From assembly GCA_947372865.1 (NCBI GenBank), contig CANBVJ010000025.1:1-42421 (forward strand): a stretch of DNA of 42,421 nt, in the 5' to 3' direction. The position numbers and the translations under genes were made by a program. Under the pieces are notes generated by a model. It saw only the letters and a list, made by a program, of their open reading frames with translations, had not been told where the DNA came from and ran no database searches. The DNA is from Comamonadaceae bacterium. GTDB taxonomy: Bacteria > Pseudomonadota > Gammaproteobacteria > Burkholderiales > Burkholderiaceae_C. Positions 1 to 9,590 of the stretch are shown here, piece after piece (position 1 is the stretch's first letter; every line of letters begins with the position of its first letter).

Positions 1-1919
1 TTGGGGAAGTACCAGGGACGCTTCCACTGGCCCACATCTTCAAACGGCGAACCTGCAGCCACATGCGCGGCGTGGGCGCTGGTCTTGCGTTCCGGATCAA
101 ACAGCTCGCCACGCTCCAGACCTGCGAACAGGCCAAAGCTGATGGGCACGTAGTTGGGGCGGAAGGTGGTGGTGCCGACCTGCGGAATGGTCTTGCCCAT
201 GGCGCGCGCGGCCAGGGCCATGCAGTTGATATTGCCCAGCTTGCCCTGGTCGGTACCGAAGCCCATGGCGGTGTAGCGCTTGATGTGCTCGATCGACTCA
301 AAGCCTTCGCGCACGGCCAGCTCAATGTCGCTGGCGCCCACGTCGTTTTGGTAGTCGATAAAGGCCTTGGCGCGGCGTGACACGGGCTCGCCGGTTTCGG
401 CAATCCAGAAGGCGGCAATCGGCTCTTGCGTGGGTTCAGTTACGGCGAAGCTTTGTGCAGTGGCGGTAAAGCCGGTCGCCGTGGCCGCAGCGGCTCCGGC
501 AGCGCTGGCCTCAGCCAGCGACTTCGCCAAACCGGTGGTAGCAGTGCACGCGCCTACGCTGGCCTGGTTGGCCATGGGCGTGCCGGGTTGGAAGGAGCAC
601 GCAGCGTCGTTCCACACCGCTTTGCCGCCCGAGTGCGAATACAAATGAATGGCAGGGTTCCAGCCGCCAGCCATGCCCAAGGCGTCGCAGGCCAGCACGT
701 GGCGGTTGCCACTGGCACGGTCGCCCACCATCTGGCAAACGGTGATGGACGTCACAGCCACGCTGCCGCTGGCTTGCAGGGGCACATGGCCGCGCAAGAC
801 GGTAACGCCTGCGGCTTTGGCCTGATGCACCAGTTCGCCCACATTTTTGCCATCGGGCCGCGTGTCAACCACCGTGACCGCAGCACCTGCGGCCTTGAGG
901 GCCAGCGAGTCGGCATAAGCCGTGTCGTTGTTGGTCAGCAGCACCAGGTTTTTGCCCACCAGCACGCCGTACAGCTGCAGGTAGTCGGCCATGGCCGAGG
1001 ACAGCATCACGCCGGGCAGGTCGTTGTTGCCAAACACCATGGGGCGCTCATGCGAACCGGTGGCCAGCACCACTTGGCTAGCGCGCACGCGCCACAGCCG
1101 CTCGCGGAAACCGCTGCGCTGCGCCAGCGGCAGGTGGTCGTTCAAAGACTCGCGGATGGTGAGAAAGTTGTGGTCGTGGTAGCCAAACACCACGCCGCGC
1201 TTAATGATGCGCACCTCAGGACAGACAGCCAGTTCGGCCTCAGCCGCCTTGACCCAGTCGGATGCGGACATGCCGTCAATGCTGCCGCTCAGGCGGTGGG
1301 CCGAGCCGCCCAGGGTGGGGCCAAGCTCGGCCAAAATCACCCGCGCGCCGCTGCGTGCCGCCGCCAGTGCGGCGGCCAATCCGGCCACGCCGCCGCCTGC
1401 CACCAACACGTCGCAATGCACGTTTTGGTGCACGTAGGTGGCGTTGTCTTCGAGCTCAGGCGCCGAACCCAGGCCACCGGCCTTGCGGATGAAGCGCTCG
1501 TAAAACATCCAGGCCTTGGCTGGCCACATAAAGGTCTTGTAATAAAAACCGGCCGGAAACAGCGGCGTGCCCCAGCGGTTGGGGCTCAACAGGCGGCTCA
1601 GCACATTGGGCCAGCCGTTGACGCTTTCGGCATTGAGTTGCGCATACAACTCCACCTCGGGCATCTTGGCGTTGGGAATGGTGTTGCTGCCCGACTCGAG
1701 CTGCACCAGCGCTGAAGGCTCTTCAATGCCCGAGGTCACCAAGCCGCGGGGCCGGTGGTATTTCCAGGAACGCGAAAACAGGCTCTCGCCTGCGGCCAGC
1801 AAGGCCGAGGCCAGCGTGTCACCGGCAAAGCCCGAAAAGCTGCGGCCATTGAATTGGAATTGCAAAGGTTTGGAGCGGTCAATGCGCTCGCCCCGTGCGG
1901 GAATACGGCTAGCGCTCAC
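1..1919 (-). CDS. soxA: sarcosine oxidase, alpha subunit (C-terminus beyond window)
   Basis: Large subunit of heterotetrameric sarcosine oxidase, which oxidatively demethylates sarcosine to glycine and passes the one-carbon unit to tetrahydrofolate. The start is a GTG whose first bases overlap the TGA of soxD (GTGA overlap), implying translational coupling. The N-terminus (ARGERIDRSKPLQFQFNGRS) is the 2Fe-2S-ferredoxin-like fold of the family. A Rossmann glycine motif (VAGGGVAGLAAALAAARSG) lies around residue 170, and a second nucleotide-binding region follows. About 639 codons are visible of a protein normally near 1,000 residues; the missing end should hold the GcvT-like folate domain. soxG would be expected beyond the left edge. 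Identification is firm from motifs and from the B-D-A gene order. Confidence 0.95.
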   Translation of the reverse strand, partial: MSASRIPARGERIDRSKPLQFQFNGRSFSGFAGDTLASALLAAGESLFSRSWKYHRPRGLVTSGIEEPSALVQLESGSNTIPNAKMPEVELYAQLNAESVNGWPNVLSRLLSPNRWGTPLFPAGFYYKTFMWPAKAWMFYERFIRKAGGLGSAPELEDNATYVHQNVHCDVLVAGGGVAGLAAALAAARSGARVILAELGPTLGGSAHRLSGSIDGMSASDWVKAAEAELAVCPEVRIIKRGVVFGYHDHNFLTIRESLNDHLPLAQRSGFRERLWRVRASQVVLATGSHERPMVFGNNDLPGVMLSSAMADYLQLYGVLVGKNLVLLTNNDTAYADSLALKAAGAAVTVVDTRPDGKNVGELVHQAKAAGVTVLRGHVPLQASGSVAVTSITVCQMVGDRASGNRHVLACDALGMAGGWNPAIHLYSHSGGKAVWNDAACSFQPGTPMANQASVGACTATTGLAKSLAEASAAGAAAATATGFTATAQSFAVTEPTQEPIAAFWIAETGEPVSRRAKAFIDYQNDVGASDIELAVREGFESIEHIKRYTAMGFGTDQGKLGNINCMALAARAMGKTIPQVGTTTFRPNYVPISFGLFAGLERGELFDPERKTSAHAAHVAAGSPFEDVGQWKRPWYFP

Positions 1920-2215
1920 TTGGCACCTCCTGCGGATGAAACGGACTCAAGCGGCGCTTCGCCGGGCTTGTAAAACTGGGTGAACACATAGCTCACGGTA
2001 TTGCGCTCGGCGTTGAACCAGCGGCGGCAGCCTGCCGCGTGCAGCCACTGCTCGCGGTGCAGGCCTTTGGGGTTTTTGCGCATGAACAGGTAGTCGCCCC
2101 ACTGTTCATCGCTCAGGGCGTCGGTGTCCAGCGGTCGGGCAATATGGGCCTCGCCGCCGCAACTGAATTCACTTTCGGCGCGGGGACCGCACCAGGGGCA
2201 GGTAATTTTTAGCAT
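1916..2215 (-). CDS. soxD: sarcosine oxidase, delta subunit
   Basis: Small zinc-binding subunit of heterotetrameric sarcosine oxidase, 99 residues, the usual size. The N-terminal CPWCG motif plus Cys19 (FSCGG), and the typical DEQWGDYLFMRKNPKG and GCRRWFNAERNTVSY blocks, identify it clearly. It follows soxB after 24 bases and overlaps the soxA start, so the three subunits are one transcription unit. The start is ATG, preceded only by a weak AAGAG ribosome-binding site. Confidence 0.96.
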   Translation of the reverse strand: MLKITCPWCGPRAESEFSCGGEAHIARPLDTDALSDEQWGDYLFMRKNPKGLHREQWLHAAGCRRWFNAERNTVSYVFTQFYKPGEAPLESVSSAGGAK

Positions 2216-2239
2216 CTTGGAATTTCTCTTGGAGCGGGT

Positions 2240-3490
2240 TCAGTGCGCGACGCCTGCGGCACCGTGTTCGTCGATCAGGTGGCCGGTGTTGAAGCGGTTC
2301 AGGTCAAACGCCGCGTTCAGCGCATGCGGCCGGTCTTGCGCAATGGTGTGCGCCATGACCCAGCCCGAACCGGGCGTGGCCTTGAAGCCGCCGGTGCCCC
2401 AGCCGCAGTTGAAGTACAGGCCCTTGATGTGCGTCTTGGAAATGATGGGGCACGCGTCGGGCGCCACGTCCACAATGCCGCCCCACTGGCGGTTCATGCG
2501 CACCCGGCGGAAGATGGGGAACAGCTCGCAAATCGCTTGCAACGTGTGCTCGATCACCGGGAACGAACCGCGCTGGCCGTAGCCCACATAGCTGTCAATA
2601 CCCGCGCCAATCACCAGGTCGCCCTTGTCCGACTGGCTGGCGTAGGCGTGGATGGCGTTGGACATCACCACGGTGTGCAAAATCGGTTTCATGGGCTCGG
2701 ACACCAGCGCTTGCAGCGGGTGGCTCTCCAGTGGCAGGCGAATGCCAGCCATGTCGGCAATCACGCTGCTGTGGCCAGCCGCCACCACGCCAATCTTCTT
2801 GCTCTTGATCACGCCGCGCGTGGTCTCAATTCCCACCACCTGGTCGCCGTCGCGCTGCACGCCAATGACTTCGCAGTTCTGGATGATGTCCACGCCCAGG
2901 CGGTCGGCGGCGCGGGCAAAGCCCCAGGCAATCGCGTCGTGGCGCGCCACGCCACCGCGCGGCTGGAAGGACGCGCCCATCACGGGGTAGCGCAAGCTGT
3001 TGCTGGTGTTCATGATCGGCACCATGGCCTTGATCTCTTCGGGGCTGAGCACCACGCCGTCCACGCCATTGAGGCGGTTGGCGTTGACGCGGCGGTTGAT
3101 GTCGCGCATGTCTTGCAGCGAGTGGCCCACGTTCATAACGCCGCGCTGGCTGAACATGGTGTTGTAGTTCAGCTCTTGCGACAGGCCTTCCCACAGTTGC
3201 AGCGCTTTCTCGTACAGGTGCGTGGCGTCGTCCCACAGGTAGTTGGAGCGCACTATTGTTGTGTTGCGCGCCGTGTTACCGCCGCCCAACCAGCCGCGCT
3301 CTACCACCGCGATATTGCGCATGCCGTGTTCTTTGGCCAGGTAATAAGCAGTCGCCAAGCCGTGGCCACCACCGCCCACGATGATGGCGTCATAACTGGC
3401 CTTGGGCGCCGGACTGCGCCATTGTTTTTGCCAGTTCTCGTGGTAAGACATGGCATTGCGCGCGAGCGCGAAGATAGAAAAGTGACTCAC
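2240..3490 (-). CDS. soxB: sarcosine oxidase, beta subunit
   Basis: FAD/FMN subunit of heterotetrameric sarcosine oxidase, 416 residues. The start is GTG, chosen because the N-terminal block ([18 protein letters not shown]) is conserved in the family. A dinucleotide-binding motif ([21 protein letters not shown]) follows near residue 37, then the family hallmark [20 protein letters not shown]. His in the [10 protein letters not shown] segment is a candidate for covalent flavin attachment; this comes from family knowledge and is not provable here. The gene sits 76 bases downstream of sdaA on the same strand. Confidence 0.96.
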   Translation of the reverse strand: MSHFSIFALARNAMSYHENWQKQWRSPAPKASYDAIIVGGGGHGLATAYYLAKEHGMRNIAVVERGWLGGGNTARNTTIVRSNYLWDDATHLYEKALQLWEGLSQELNYNTMFSQRGVMNVGHSLQDMRDINRRVNANRLNGVDGVVLSPEEIKAMVPIMNTSNSLRYPVMGASFQPRGGVARHDAIAWGFARAADRLGVDIIQNCEVIGVQRDGDQVVGIETTRGVIKSKKIGVVAAGHSSVIADMAGIRLPLESHPLQALVSEPMKPILHTVVMSNAIHAYASQSDKGDLVIGAGIDSYVGYGQRGSFPVIEHTLQAICELFPIFRRVRMNRQWGGIVDVAPDACPIISKTHIKGLYFNCGWGTGGFKATPGSGWVMAHTIAQDRPHALNAAFDLNRFNTGHLIDEHGAAGVAH

Positions 3491-3566
3491 AGGATTTCTT
3501 TCATCACAGGGCTGCTAAGGGGAATGGGGCAAAGGGCGGTCTGAATCAGGGGATGCGACAAGGCGT

Positions 3567-4970
3567 TCAGCACTCAATCACATTCACAGCCAAACCGCCA
3601 CGGCTGGTCTCTTTGTATTTTGTCATCATGTCGCGCCCGGTATCGCGCATGGTTTTGATCACCTGGTCGAGCGACACAAAATGCGTGCCGTCGCCGCGCA
3701 AGGCCATGCGCGCGGCGTTCAGCGCCTTCACCGAGCCCATCGCATTGCGCTCAATACACGGAATCTGCACCCGCCCGCCCACCGGGTCGCAGGTCAGGCC
3801 CAGGTTGTGTTCCATGCCGATCTCAGCCGCGTTTTCTACCTGCATGGGCGTGCCGCCGGTTACCGCCGCCAAACCGGCCGCCGCCATGGAGCAGGCCACG
3901 CCCACTTCGCCCTGACAGCCGACCTCGGCGCCGCTGATCGAGGCGTTTTCTTTGTACAAGAGGCCAATGGCGCCCGCCGTGAGTAAAAAGTCGCGGATGC
4001 CGTCCTGGTTGGCGCCTGAGCAAAAGCGGTCGTAATAATGCATCACCGAAGGCACGATGCCCGCCGCGCCGTTGGTGGGCGCAGTAACTACGCGGCCCCC
4101 GGCGGCGTTTTCTTCGTTCACGGCCATGGCGTAAACGTTCACAAAATCAAGGATCGTGAGCTGGTCTTTGAGCGCCTGCTCGGGGCGGCTGCTCAAACTG
4201 CGGTGCAGCTCGGCGGCGCGGCGCTTGACCAGCAGGTTGCCGGGCAAATGGCCTTCGGTGCGAATGCCGCGCTCCACACAGGCCTTCATGGCGTCCCAAA
4301 TGCGGTCCAGGCCGGCGTTGAGTTCGGCGTCGGTGCGCCAAGACAGCTCGTTGGCGCGCATGACCTGGGCAATCGACAGGCCGCTGCCGGCGCAAATCGC
4401 CAACAACGCGTCACCGCTGGCAAACGGAAAACGCACCTTGGTCGGGTCAGGCACGATGCGCGGCACCTCGCCGGTGCTGGCATTTTGCGCATCTGCCGCT
4501 TCTTGCGAAACCACAAAGCCGCCGCCCACCGAAAAGTAGCGCCGCTCTTGCAGCAGCGCACCGTCAGCGTCAAAGGCCATGAACTTCACGCCGTTGGGGT
4601 GGTAGGACAAGGTCTCGCGGCGCAGGAACAGCAGGTCCGTCTTTTCAGCAAAGGCAATATCTTTGCGACCGTTGACGCACAGGGATTTGGACGCGCGCAT
4701 GGCCTTGATGCGGCTGGTAATGGCGTCGGGGTCAATAGTGTCGGGCTGCGCGCCTTCCAGGCCGAGCATGACGGCGGTGTCGGTGCCGTGGCCCTTGCCG
4801 GTGGCGCCGAGCGAGCCGTACAGGCGCACCTCGATGCGCGCGGTCGAATCCATCTGGCCGTCGGTTTGCAGCGCCTGGGCGAACAGGGCTGCGGCCTTCA
4901 TCGGACCCACGGTGTGGGACGAAGACGGTCCGATGCCAATCTTGAACAGGTCAAAAACGCTCAGGGCCAT
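3567..4970 (-). CDS. sdaA: L-serine ammonia-lyase, iron-sulfur type
   Basis: Single-chain L-serine dehydratase that converts serine to pyruvate and ammonia, 467 residues from the chosen ATG. The reading frame extends 22 codons upstream, but [20 protein letters not shown] is the normal family N-terminus and a GGAG lies about 11 bases before it. The substrate-binding [11 protein letters not shown] motif and the cysteines of the 4Fe-4S cluster ([14 protein letters not shown] and LTCDPVGG) are present. It heads the sox genes, a common arrangement: glycine from sarcosine plus a one-carbon unit gives serine through GlyA (not in the window), and SdaA then takes serine into central metabolism. Confidence 0.95.
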   Translation of the reverse strand: MALSVFDLFKIGIGPSSSHTVGPMKAAALFAQALQTDGQMDSTARIEVRLYGSLGATGKGHGTDTAVMLGLEGAQPDTIDPDAITSRIKAMRASKSLCVNGRKDIAFAEKTDLLFLRRETLSYHPNGVKFMAFDADGALLQERRYFSVGGGFVVSQEAADAQNASTGEVPRIVPDPTKVRFPFASGDALLAICAGSGLSIAQVMRANELSWRTDAELNAGLDRIWDAMKACVERGIRTEGHLPGNLLVKRRAAELHRSLSSRPEQALKDQLTILDFVNVYAMAVNEENAAGGRVVTAPTNGAAGIVPSVMHYYDRFCSGANQDGIRDFLLTAGAIGLLYKENASISGAEVGCQGEVGVACSMAAAGLAAVTGGTPMQVENAAEIGMEHNLGLTCDPVGGRVQIPCIERNAMGSVKALNAARMALRGDGTHFVSLDQVIKTMRDTGRDMMTKYKETSRGGLAVNVIEC

Positions 4971-5280
4971 TGCGGGTGCTCTCCAGTTGCAGCGCGGGGA
5001 TGCCATGTGCAGGCGCAACCGGAGGTCGCGTGCCATGGCTTGACCGGCATTGTGCGCAGCAGCGCCCCGGCGCAGGTGTTCGCTTTACGACGCGCGAGTG
5101 CGCTCATGCGACACCGGTCCCTCTGAAGAAGGCCCTCGGGGCGGCACGTGTGCGGGCCACCGAAGGCCTGACGTTCGCGCACAAGTGCGGGTCGCATAGG
5201 GGCTATAGTGGCAGCGCAGGCGTGCCGATACTTTGCGGCACGCAGATTGCGCGCAGCCGTGCGCACACTTGGAGACGAAC
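4971..5280. promoter_or_regulatory. divergent intergenic region between sdaA-sox and mttB-like gene
   Basis: This 310-base spacer must contain the promoters of both units. On plus, a TATAGT hexamer at 5204-5209 is a candidate -10 box, with only a weak -35. A symmetric element CGCAC-AA-GTGCG at 5178-5189 lies just upstream and could be an operator. I looked for a glycine riboswitch on the sdaA side and found no convincing one. The promoter assignment is weak. Confidence 0.3.
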
Positions 5281-6873
5281 ATGGACGAAGTCATCAACCC
5301 CACCACCACGCCCGAGGCCGCCGCCCCCCGCAACCGCCGCACCGCCGGTGGCCGCGAAGCCAAACGCGCCGCCCGCAGCGCCCGCACCGGCTACACCGTG
5401 CCCTACATCACGCGCAAGGTGCCGTATTACGAAGTGCTGGACGAAGAAGGCCTGGCCATCATCGAATACAACGCCGACACCATTTTGGAAGAAGTCGGCA
5501 TTGATTTTCGCGACGACGCCGAGGCGCTGGACATCTGGCGCAAGGCCGGGGCTGACGTCAAAGGCGAACGCGTGCGTATGCCGCGTGGCATGTGCCGCGC
5601 CCTGGTGCAAGCCAGCGCCCCCCGCGAATTCACCCAGCACGCCCGCAACCCGGCCAACAACGTCGTCATTGGCGGCAAAAACACCGTGTTTGCGCCCGCC
5701 TACGGCTCGCCCTTTGTGCGAGACCTCGACAAGGGCCGCCGCTACGCCACGATTGAAGACTTCCAGAACTTCGTGAAGCTGGCCTACACCGCCAATTCCC
5801 TGCACCACTCGGGCGGCACGATTTGCGAACCGGTTGATCTGCCGGTGAACAAGCGCCACTTTGACATGGTGTACTCGCACATGAAGTACAGCGACAAGCC
5901 CTACATGGGCTCGGTTACCCACCCCGACCGCGCCCATGACACGGTCGAAATGTCCAAAGCGCTATTTGGCGACAACTACCTCGATCCGCTGACCGGCAAG
6001 CCCAAGACGGTGTGCATTAGCCTGATCAACGCCAACTCGCCCATGACTTTTGACGACACCATGCTCGGTGCGGCCAAGGTCTATGCGCGCGCCAACCAGG
6101 CCACCATCATCACGCCCTTCATCTTGGCTGGCGCCATGTCGCCGGTCACGGTGGCGGGCACCTGCGCCCAGACCCTGGCCGAAGCGCTGGCGGGCATGGC
6201 TTTTGTACAACTGGTCAACCCCGGCGCGCCGGTGGTGCTGGGTAGTTTTGCGTCGAGCATTTCCATGCAGTCGGGCGCGCCCACTTTTGGCACGCCTGAG
6301 CCGGCCCTGGTGCTGTACGTGATGGCTGCGCTGGCGCGCCGCGTCGGCGTGCCGTTTCGCTCGGGTGGCGGGCTGTGCGGCTCCAAGATTGCTGACGCAC
6401 AAGCCGCCTCTGAGGCGGCCAATACCATGCTGCCCACCTGCCTGGGTGGCGTCAACTTCGTGTTGCACACCGCAGGCTGGTTGGAGGGTGGCCTGTCGAT
6501 GGGCTACGAAAAATTCATCATGGACTGTGACCAGGCCGGCATGATGCACACCTTGCTCGCGGGCGTGGACGTGTCCGAAAACGGCCAGGCCATGGACGCC
6601 ATCCGCGAAGTGGGCCCAGGCAAGCACTTTTTGGGCTGCGCCCACACCCAGGCCAATTTTGAGAGCGCGTTTTACCGCTCGCCCATTACCGACAACAACA
6701 GTTTCGAGCAATGGGAAGCCGAAGGCGGCGTCGATCTGTCGGTGCGCGCCAACGCGCTGTGGAAAAAGCAGCTGGCCGAATACGAAGCCCCAGCGCTGGA
6801 CCCCGCTGCCGACGAAGCGGTGCTGGACTACATGAACCGCCGCAAGGCCTCGTTCGCTGACTCCAACGTCTGA
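5281..6873 (+). CDS. MttB-superfamily trimethylamine/glycine betaine-type methyltransferase (non-pyrrolysine)
   Basis: TIM-barrel methyltransferase of the MttB superfamily, 530 residues. The ATG at 5281 is chosen because GGAG lies 6 bases before it; an upstream in-frame ATG at 5233 lacks one. There is no in-frame amber codon, so it belongs to the non-pyrrolysine branch, whose best known member demethylates glycine betaine to dimethylglycine with a corrinoid protein. Family-like blocks include GSVTHPDRAHD, FVQLVNPGAPVVLGSFAS and FRSGGGLCGSKIADAQAA. The N-terminus is basic and low-complexity up to about residue 35. The substrate is inferred from the neighbouring sarcosine and carnitine genes. 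No corrinoid protein, methylcorrinoid:folate methyltransferase or reactivase gene lies in the window. Confidence 0.85.
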   Translation: MDEVINPTTTPEAAAPRNRRTAGGREAKRAARSARTGYTVPYITRKVPYYEVLDEEGLAIIEYNADTILEEVGIDFRDDAEALDIWRKAGADVKGERVRMPRGMCRALVQASAPREFTQHARNPANNVVIGGKNTVFAPAYGSPFVRDLDKGRRYATIEDFQNFVKLAYTANSLHHSGGTICEPVDLPVNKRHFDMVYSHMKYSDKPYMGSVTHPDRAHDTVEMSKALFGDNYLDPLTGKPKTVCISLINANSPMTFDDTMLGAAKVYARANQATIITPFILAGAMSPVTVAGTCAQTLAEALAGMAFVQLVNPGAPVVLGSFASSISMQSGAPTFGTPEPALVLYVMAALARRVGVPFRSGGGLCGSKIADAQAASEAANTMLPTCLGGVNFVLHTAGWLEGGLSMGYEKFIMDCDQAGMMHTLLAGVDVSENGQAMDAIREVGPGKHFLGCAHTQANFESAFYRSPITDNNSFEQWEAEGGVDLSVRANALWKKQLAEYEAPALDPAADEAVLDYMNRRKASFADSNV

Positions 6874-6906
6874 CGCGAAATCGGACCGGGCGCAGAACGC
6901 GCCTGC

Positions 6907-6940
6907 CAACAAAAACGGCGCCTAGGCGCCGTTTTTGTTG
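6907..6940. terminator. perfect bidirectional terminator
   Basis: Two perfectly complementary 16-base arms separated by TA form a hairpin whose outer part is A-rich on one side and T-rich on the other. It is therefore a Rho-independent terminator in both directions. It lies between the convergent mttB-like gene and the ridA-like gene and should stop both transcripts. Confidence 0.93.
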
Positions 6941-6945
6941 GGGGG

Positions 6946-7389
6946 TTAACGGATCTCAGGCCGCAGCCGGGCCACACAGTCGATTTCGATCACATGGCCG
7001 TCGAGCAACGCGGCCACGCCCACGCAGGTGCGCGCAGGCAGATGCGGGCCGGTAAAAAACGTGCGGTACACCGCGTTCATCGTTGCAAAATCGCCCAGAT
7101 TGGTCATCAATACGCCCACGCGCAGCACATCCTCAAACCCCAGGCCAGCCGCAGCCAGGATGCGCCCGACGCGCTGCAAGGCCATGTGGGTTTCTGCGGC
7201 AATGTCGCCCCCCGGCCCGGACCAGCCGGGTTCGTCTCCGGCCAACTGCCCGGCCACGAACAAGAGGCCTTCGCTGGCCACCGCCTGGCTGTAGGGGAAA
7301 CGCCCGGGCGTGTCGCCCGGCAGGTCAATGCAGGTGATGAAAGGCATGGTGTGTGCTGGCTGGGGCGGGGTCGCGCGATCGGTCGTCAC
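6946..7389 (-). CDS. RidA family (YjgF/YER057c/UK114) protein
   Basis: Small Rid-family protein, 147 residues from a GTG that overlaps the stop of the GntR gene (GTGA). An alternative ATG at 7347 would give MPFITCIDLPGDTPGRFPYS, closer to the usual N-terminus, so the true start is uncertain. Conserved features are FPYSQAVASEG, the ligand-binding arginine in LPARTCVGV and the acidic EIDCVA near the end. RidA enzymes hydrolyse reactive imines or enamines; many paralogs belong to catabolic operons for nitrogen compounds. Its place downstream of an amidohydrolase and regulator suggests a pathway-specific role. Confidence 0.88.
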   Translation of the reverse strand: MTTDRATPPQPAHTMPFITCIDLPGDTPGRFPYSQAVASEGLLFVAGQLAGDEPGWSGPGGDIAAETHMALQRVGRILAAAGLGFEDVLRVGVLMTNLGDFATMNAVYRTFFTGPHLPARTCVGVAALLDGHVIEIDCVARLRPEIR

Positions 7390-8132
7390 ATGGAGGACGC
7401 GGCCCCGGGGCTTGCGTCGGCGCCAGCGTGCGCCAGGCTTGACAAGACCGACTGCCCGATTTCTTCAATGTGCTCGCGCAGCAGGCGCCGCGCCAGCGGA
7501 CCCTGGCGCGCCAGCACGGCTGCCACTAGCGCGTTTTCGCTGCCGGCCAGTTGGTGCAGGGTCGGCGCGGGCGGGCGGGCCAGGCGCCGATAGCGGTCGC
7601 AGTGGTCGTACAAGGACGCGCAAAATTTGAGCAGCCAGGGCGAACCACAGGCCGCCAGCAGCGCCATGTGCAGCGCCCGGTGCGGGTCTTCCCAGGCTTC
7701 GTCCAGATCGGTGGGGTTGGCCAGCAGGCGCTGCGAGGCCAGCGCGTATTCATGGGCGCGTCGCACGACTTGGCCTTCCCAGCGGTCGTCGCCGTGGCGG
7801 ATGGACAGGGTCAGGGCCTTGACCTCGGTCTCCAGGCGGCGCGCCACGATGTCTTTCCACTCGTGGGGCGAGAGGGTGGCCACGCGAAAGCCACGCTGGC
7901 TCTCCACGGTGGCCAGCCCGTCGGCGGCAAGCCAGCTCAGTGCTTCGCGCAAGGGGGCCAGGCTGCAGCCGTATTCGTCACACAGGGTCTGCGTGCGCAG
8001 CGGCGCGCCCGGCGCCAGGCGGCCGCGCACGATGTCCAGCCGAATGGCCTGGCGCAAATGGTCGGCCAGGGTTTGGCCCGGCGCGGAGCGCAGGTTGGGG
8101 CTGGGGGCGGCGCGCGGCGTGCTGCTGGCCAT
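7386..8132 (-). CDS. GntR family transcriptional regulator, FCD type
   Basis: 248-residue regulator with an N-terminal winged helix-turn-helix (LADHLRQAIRLDIVRGRLAPG through LREALSWLAADGLATVESQRGFRVA, about residues 22-105) and a C-terminal all-helical FCD ligand-binding domain. It lies 21 bases downstream of the amidohydrolase and overlaps the RidA gene. It probably senses a substrate or intermediate of this module and controls the divergent promoters at 9591-9943. The effector cannot be read from sequence. Confidence 0.92.
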   Translation of the reverse strand: MASSTPRAAPSPNLRSAPGQTLADHLRQAIRLDIVRGRLAPGAPLRTQTLCDEYGCSLAPLREALSWLAADGLATVESQRGFRVATLSPHEWKDIVARRLETEVKALTLSIRHGDDRWEGQVVRRAHEYALASQRLLANPTDLDEAWEDPHRALHMALLAACGSPWLLKFCASLYDHCDRYRRLARPPAPTLHQLAGSENALVAAVLARQGPLARRLLREHIEEIGQSVLSSLAHAGADASPGAASSM

Positions 8133-8153
8133 ATCAAACCACGGGCGATCCGG

Positions 8154-9590
8154 TCATGGCGCGGGCCCGAAGGCGTCGGCGATCAGGCGGATGCCCGCAT
8201 TGCGCTCGCGCGTGTCTTGCAGCAGGTGGCGGGCGTTTTGCAGCACGGCGGCCTCGTCAAAGGTCAGGATGACGCCTTCGTCCATCACCAGACGGCCGTC
8301 GATGATGACGCTGCGCACGTTGGCGCCACGCTCGCCAAATACAAACTGCTGCAAGGGGTCGTTGCAGGGCGTCCAGATGGCGGAGTTGAGGTCGTACAGC
8401 ACCAGATCGGCCTTTTGCCCGACTGCAATCTGGCCCAGGTCGGGTTCACGCAGGGCTGCGGCGCCGCCGGTGGTGCCCATGCGCAGCACGTCGGCCGCGC
8501 TGACCCATTGGCTGTGGTCGGGCTCAGACGTGCGGTGCAACAAGGCGGCGAGCTGCATGGCTTCTTGTAAGACCAGGTTGTCGTTGGTGCTGGCGCCGTC
8601 GGTGCCCAGGGCGCAAGTCAGGCCTGCTCGCAAAAAGGCGGTAATCGGTGGCACGCCAGAGCCGATTTTCAGATTGCTCTCGGGGTTGAGCACCGCCACG
8701 GCGCCGCGCTGCGCCATGAGCGCAATATCGTCTTCGGTGAGCCAGTTGCAGTGGGCGCACGACCAGCGGCTGTCGAGCGTGCCCAGCGCAGCCATGTGCG
8801 CCACCATGCTGCGGCCGTATTGCGCCTGGGCCAGCGTGGCCTGGCGGCGGGTTTCCAGCAAATGGCAGTGGATGCCGGTATCAAAGCGCTCGGCCATTTC
8901 CTGGCAGGCAAGCAAAAAAGCGTCAGAGCAGCGCACCGGGTTGGATGGCGCCGGAAACACCCGAATGCGCCCGGCCCGGCCATCAAAACTGGTAATGCAG
9001 GCCTCAAGCAGCTCCATGCTCTGCGCCAAGGAGCGGGGCACCAGCGGGTTGTGGTCGCGGATGGCGGCGGTCAGCGCCGGTGTGGCCTGGGCTGCCTCGG
9101 GCATGATGTCCGAATATTCGCCGTCAAACACCCGTAGCGCCACCACGGCGCGCATGCCGGAGCGCTCCAGCGCATCCACCACCGCCGCCACGTCGGACAC
9201 TTCAAAGCCCTGTTCGGGGAAATGGTCGATCACTGCGGTGGTGCCGGAGCGGATCATCTGGATGCAACCCAAGAGCGCAGAGGTGGCAATCTCTTCTTGG
9301 CTGCGGTTGGCGGTGTCGGCCTGGTTGAGCCACATAAAGCGTTTGTGGTCCAGACGATCGGCCGTGCCATGGGCGGCTTGCATCGGCGAATGCCAATGGG
9401 CGTTGACCAGGCCCGGCGCGAGCAGGCGCTCACTGCAGTCAAGCACCCGCGCGTGTTCTGGCGCCACCAGCTTGGGCCCAATTTGCGCAATACGGCCCTG
9501 GCGGATAAGGACATCGCAGCCCCCTGCATTGCCGCTTGCAAGGTGCAAGAAGGTGCGGACATTGCGCAGCAAAAGATCGGGGTAGTGCAT
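8154..9590 (-). CDS. amidohydrolase / TRZ-ATZ family deaminase-like hydrolase
   Basis: Metal-dependent hydrolase of the cytosine deaminase/atrazine chlorohydrolase group, 478 residues from ATG at 9590; the frame stays open upstream but the extra part is not family-like. Metal ligands are visible: HxH in LVNAHWHSP, His in HCHLLE, His in CAHCNWLTEDD, and Asp in LGTDGASTND. The N-terminal DVLIRQGRIAQIG and C-terminal GQKADLVLYDL strands are typical of the composite beta domain. It would deaminate or dechlorinate a heterocyclic or amidine compound. Closest known roles are guanine/8-oxoguanine deamination or s-triazine hydrolysis, but substrate is undecided. It is first in the amidohydrolase-GntR-RidA operon. 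Confidence 0.88.
   Translation of the reverse strand: MHYPDLLLRNVRTFLHLASGNAGGCDVLIRQGRIAQIGPKLVAPEHARVLDCSERLLAPGLVNAHWHSPMQAAHGTADRLDHKRFMWLNQADTANRSQEEIATSALLGCIQMIRSGTTAVIDHFPEQGFEVSDVAAVVDALERSGMRAVVALRVFDGEYSDIMPEAAQATPALTAAIRDHNPLVPRSLAQSMELLEACITSFDGRAGRIRVFPAPSNPVRCSDAFLLACQEMAERFDTGIHCHLLETRRQATLAQAQYGRSMVAHMAALGTLDSRWSCAHCNWLTEDDIALMAQRGAVAVLNPESNLKIGSGVPPITAFLRAGLTCALGTDGASTNDNLVLQEAMQLAALLHRTSEPDHSQWVSAADVLRMGTTGGAAALREPDLGQIAVGQKADLVLYDLNSAIWTPCNDPLQQFVFGERGANVRSVIIDGRLVMDEGVILTFDEAAVLQNARHLLQDTRERNAGIRLIADAFGPAP

Noticed and set aside
426-1715. Long plus-strand open frame opposite soxA
   Set aside because: It is a His/Gln/Ala-rich shadow of the minus-strand coding sequence, with no domain pattern. 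The same holds for the many long opposite-strand frames across sdaA, the ABC genes, the carnitine operon and recBC.
4971-5280. Possible glycine riboswitch upstream of sdaA
   Set aside because: The isolated CCGAAGG-like string is on the wrong strand and the surrounding conserved pairing is absent.
5233-5280. Upstream ATG of the MttB-like gene
   Set aside because: No ribosome-binding site; the ATG at 5281 has GGAG at ideal spacing.
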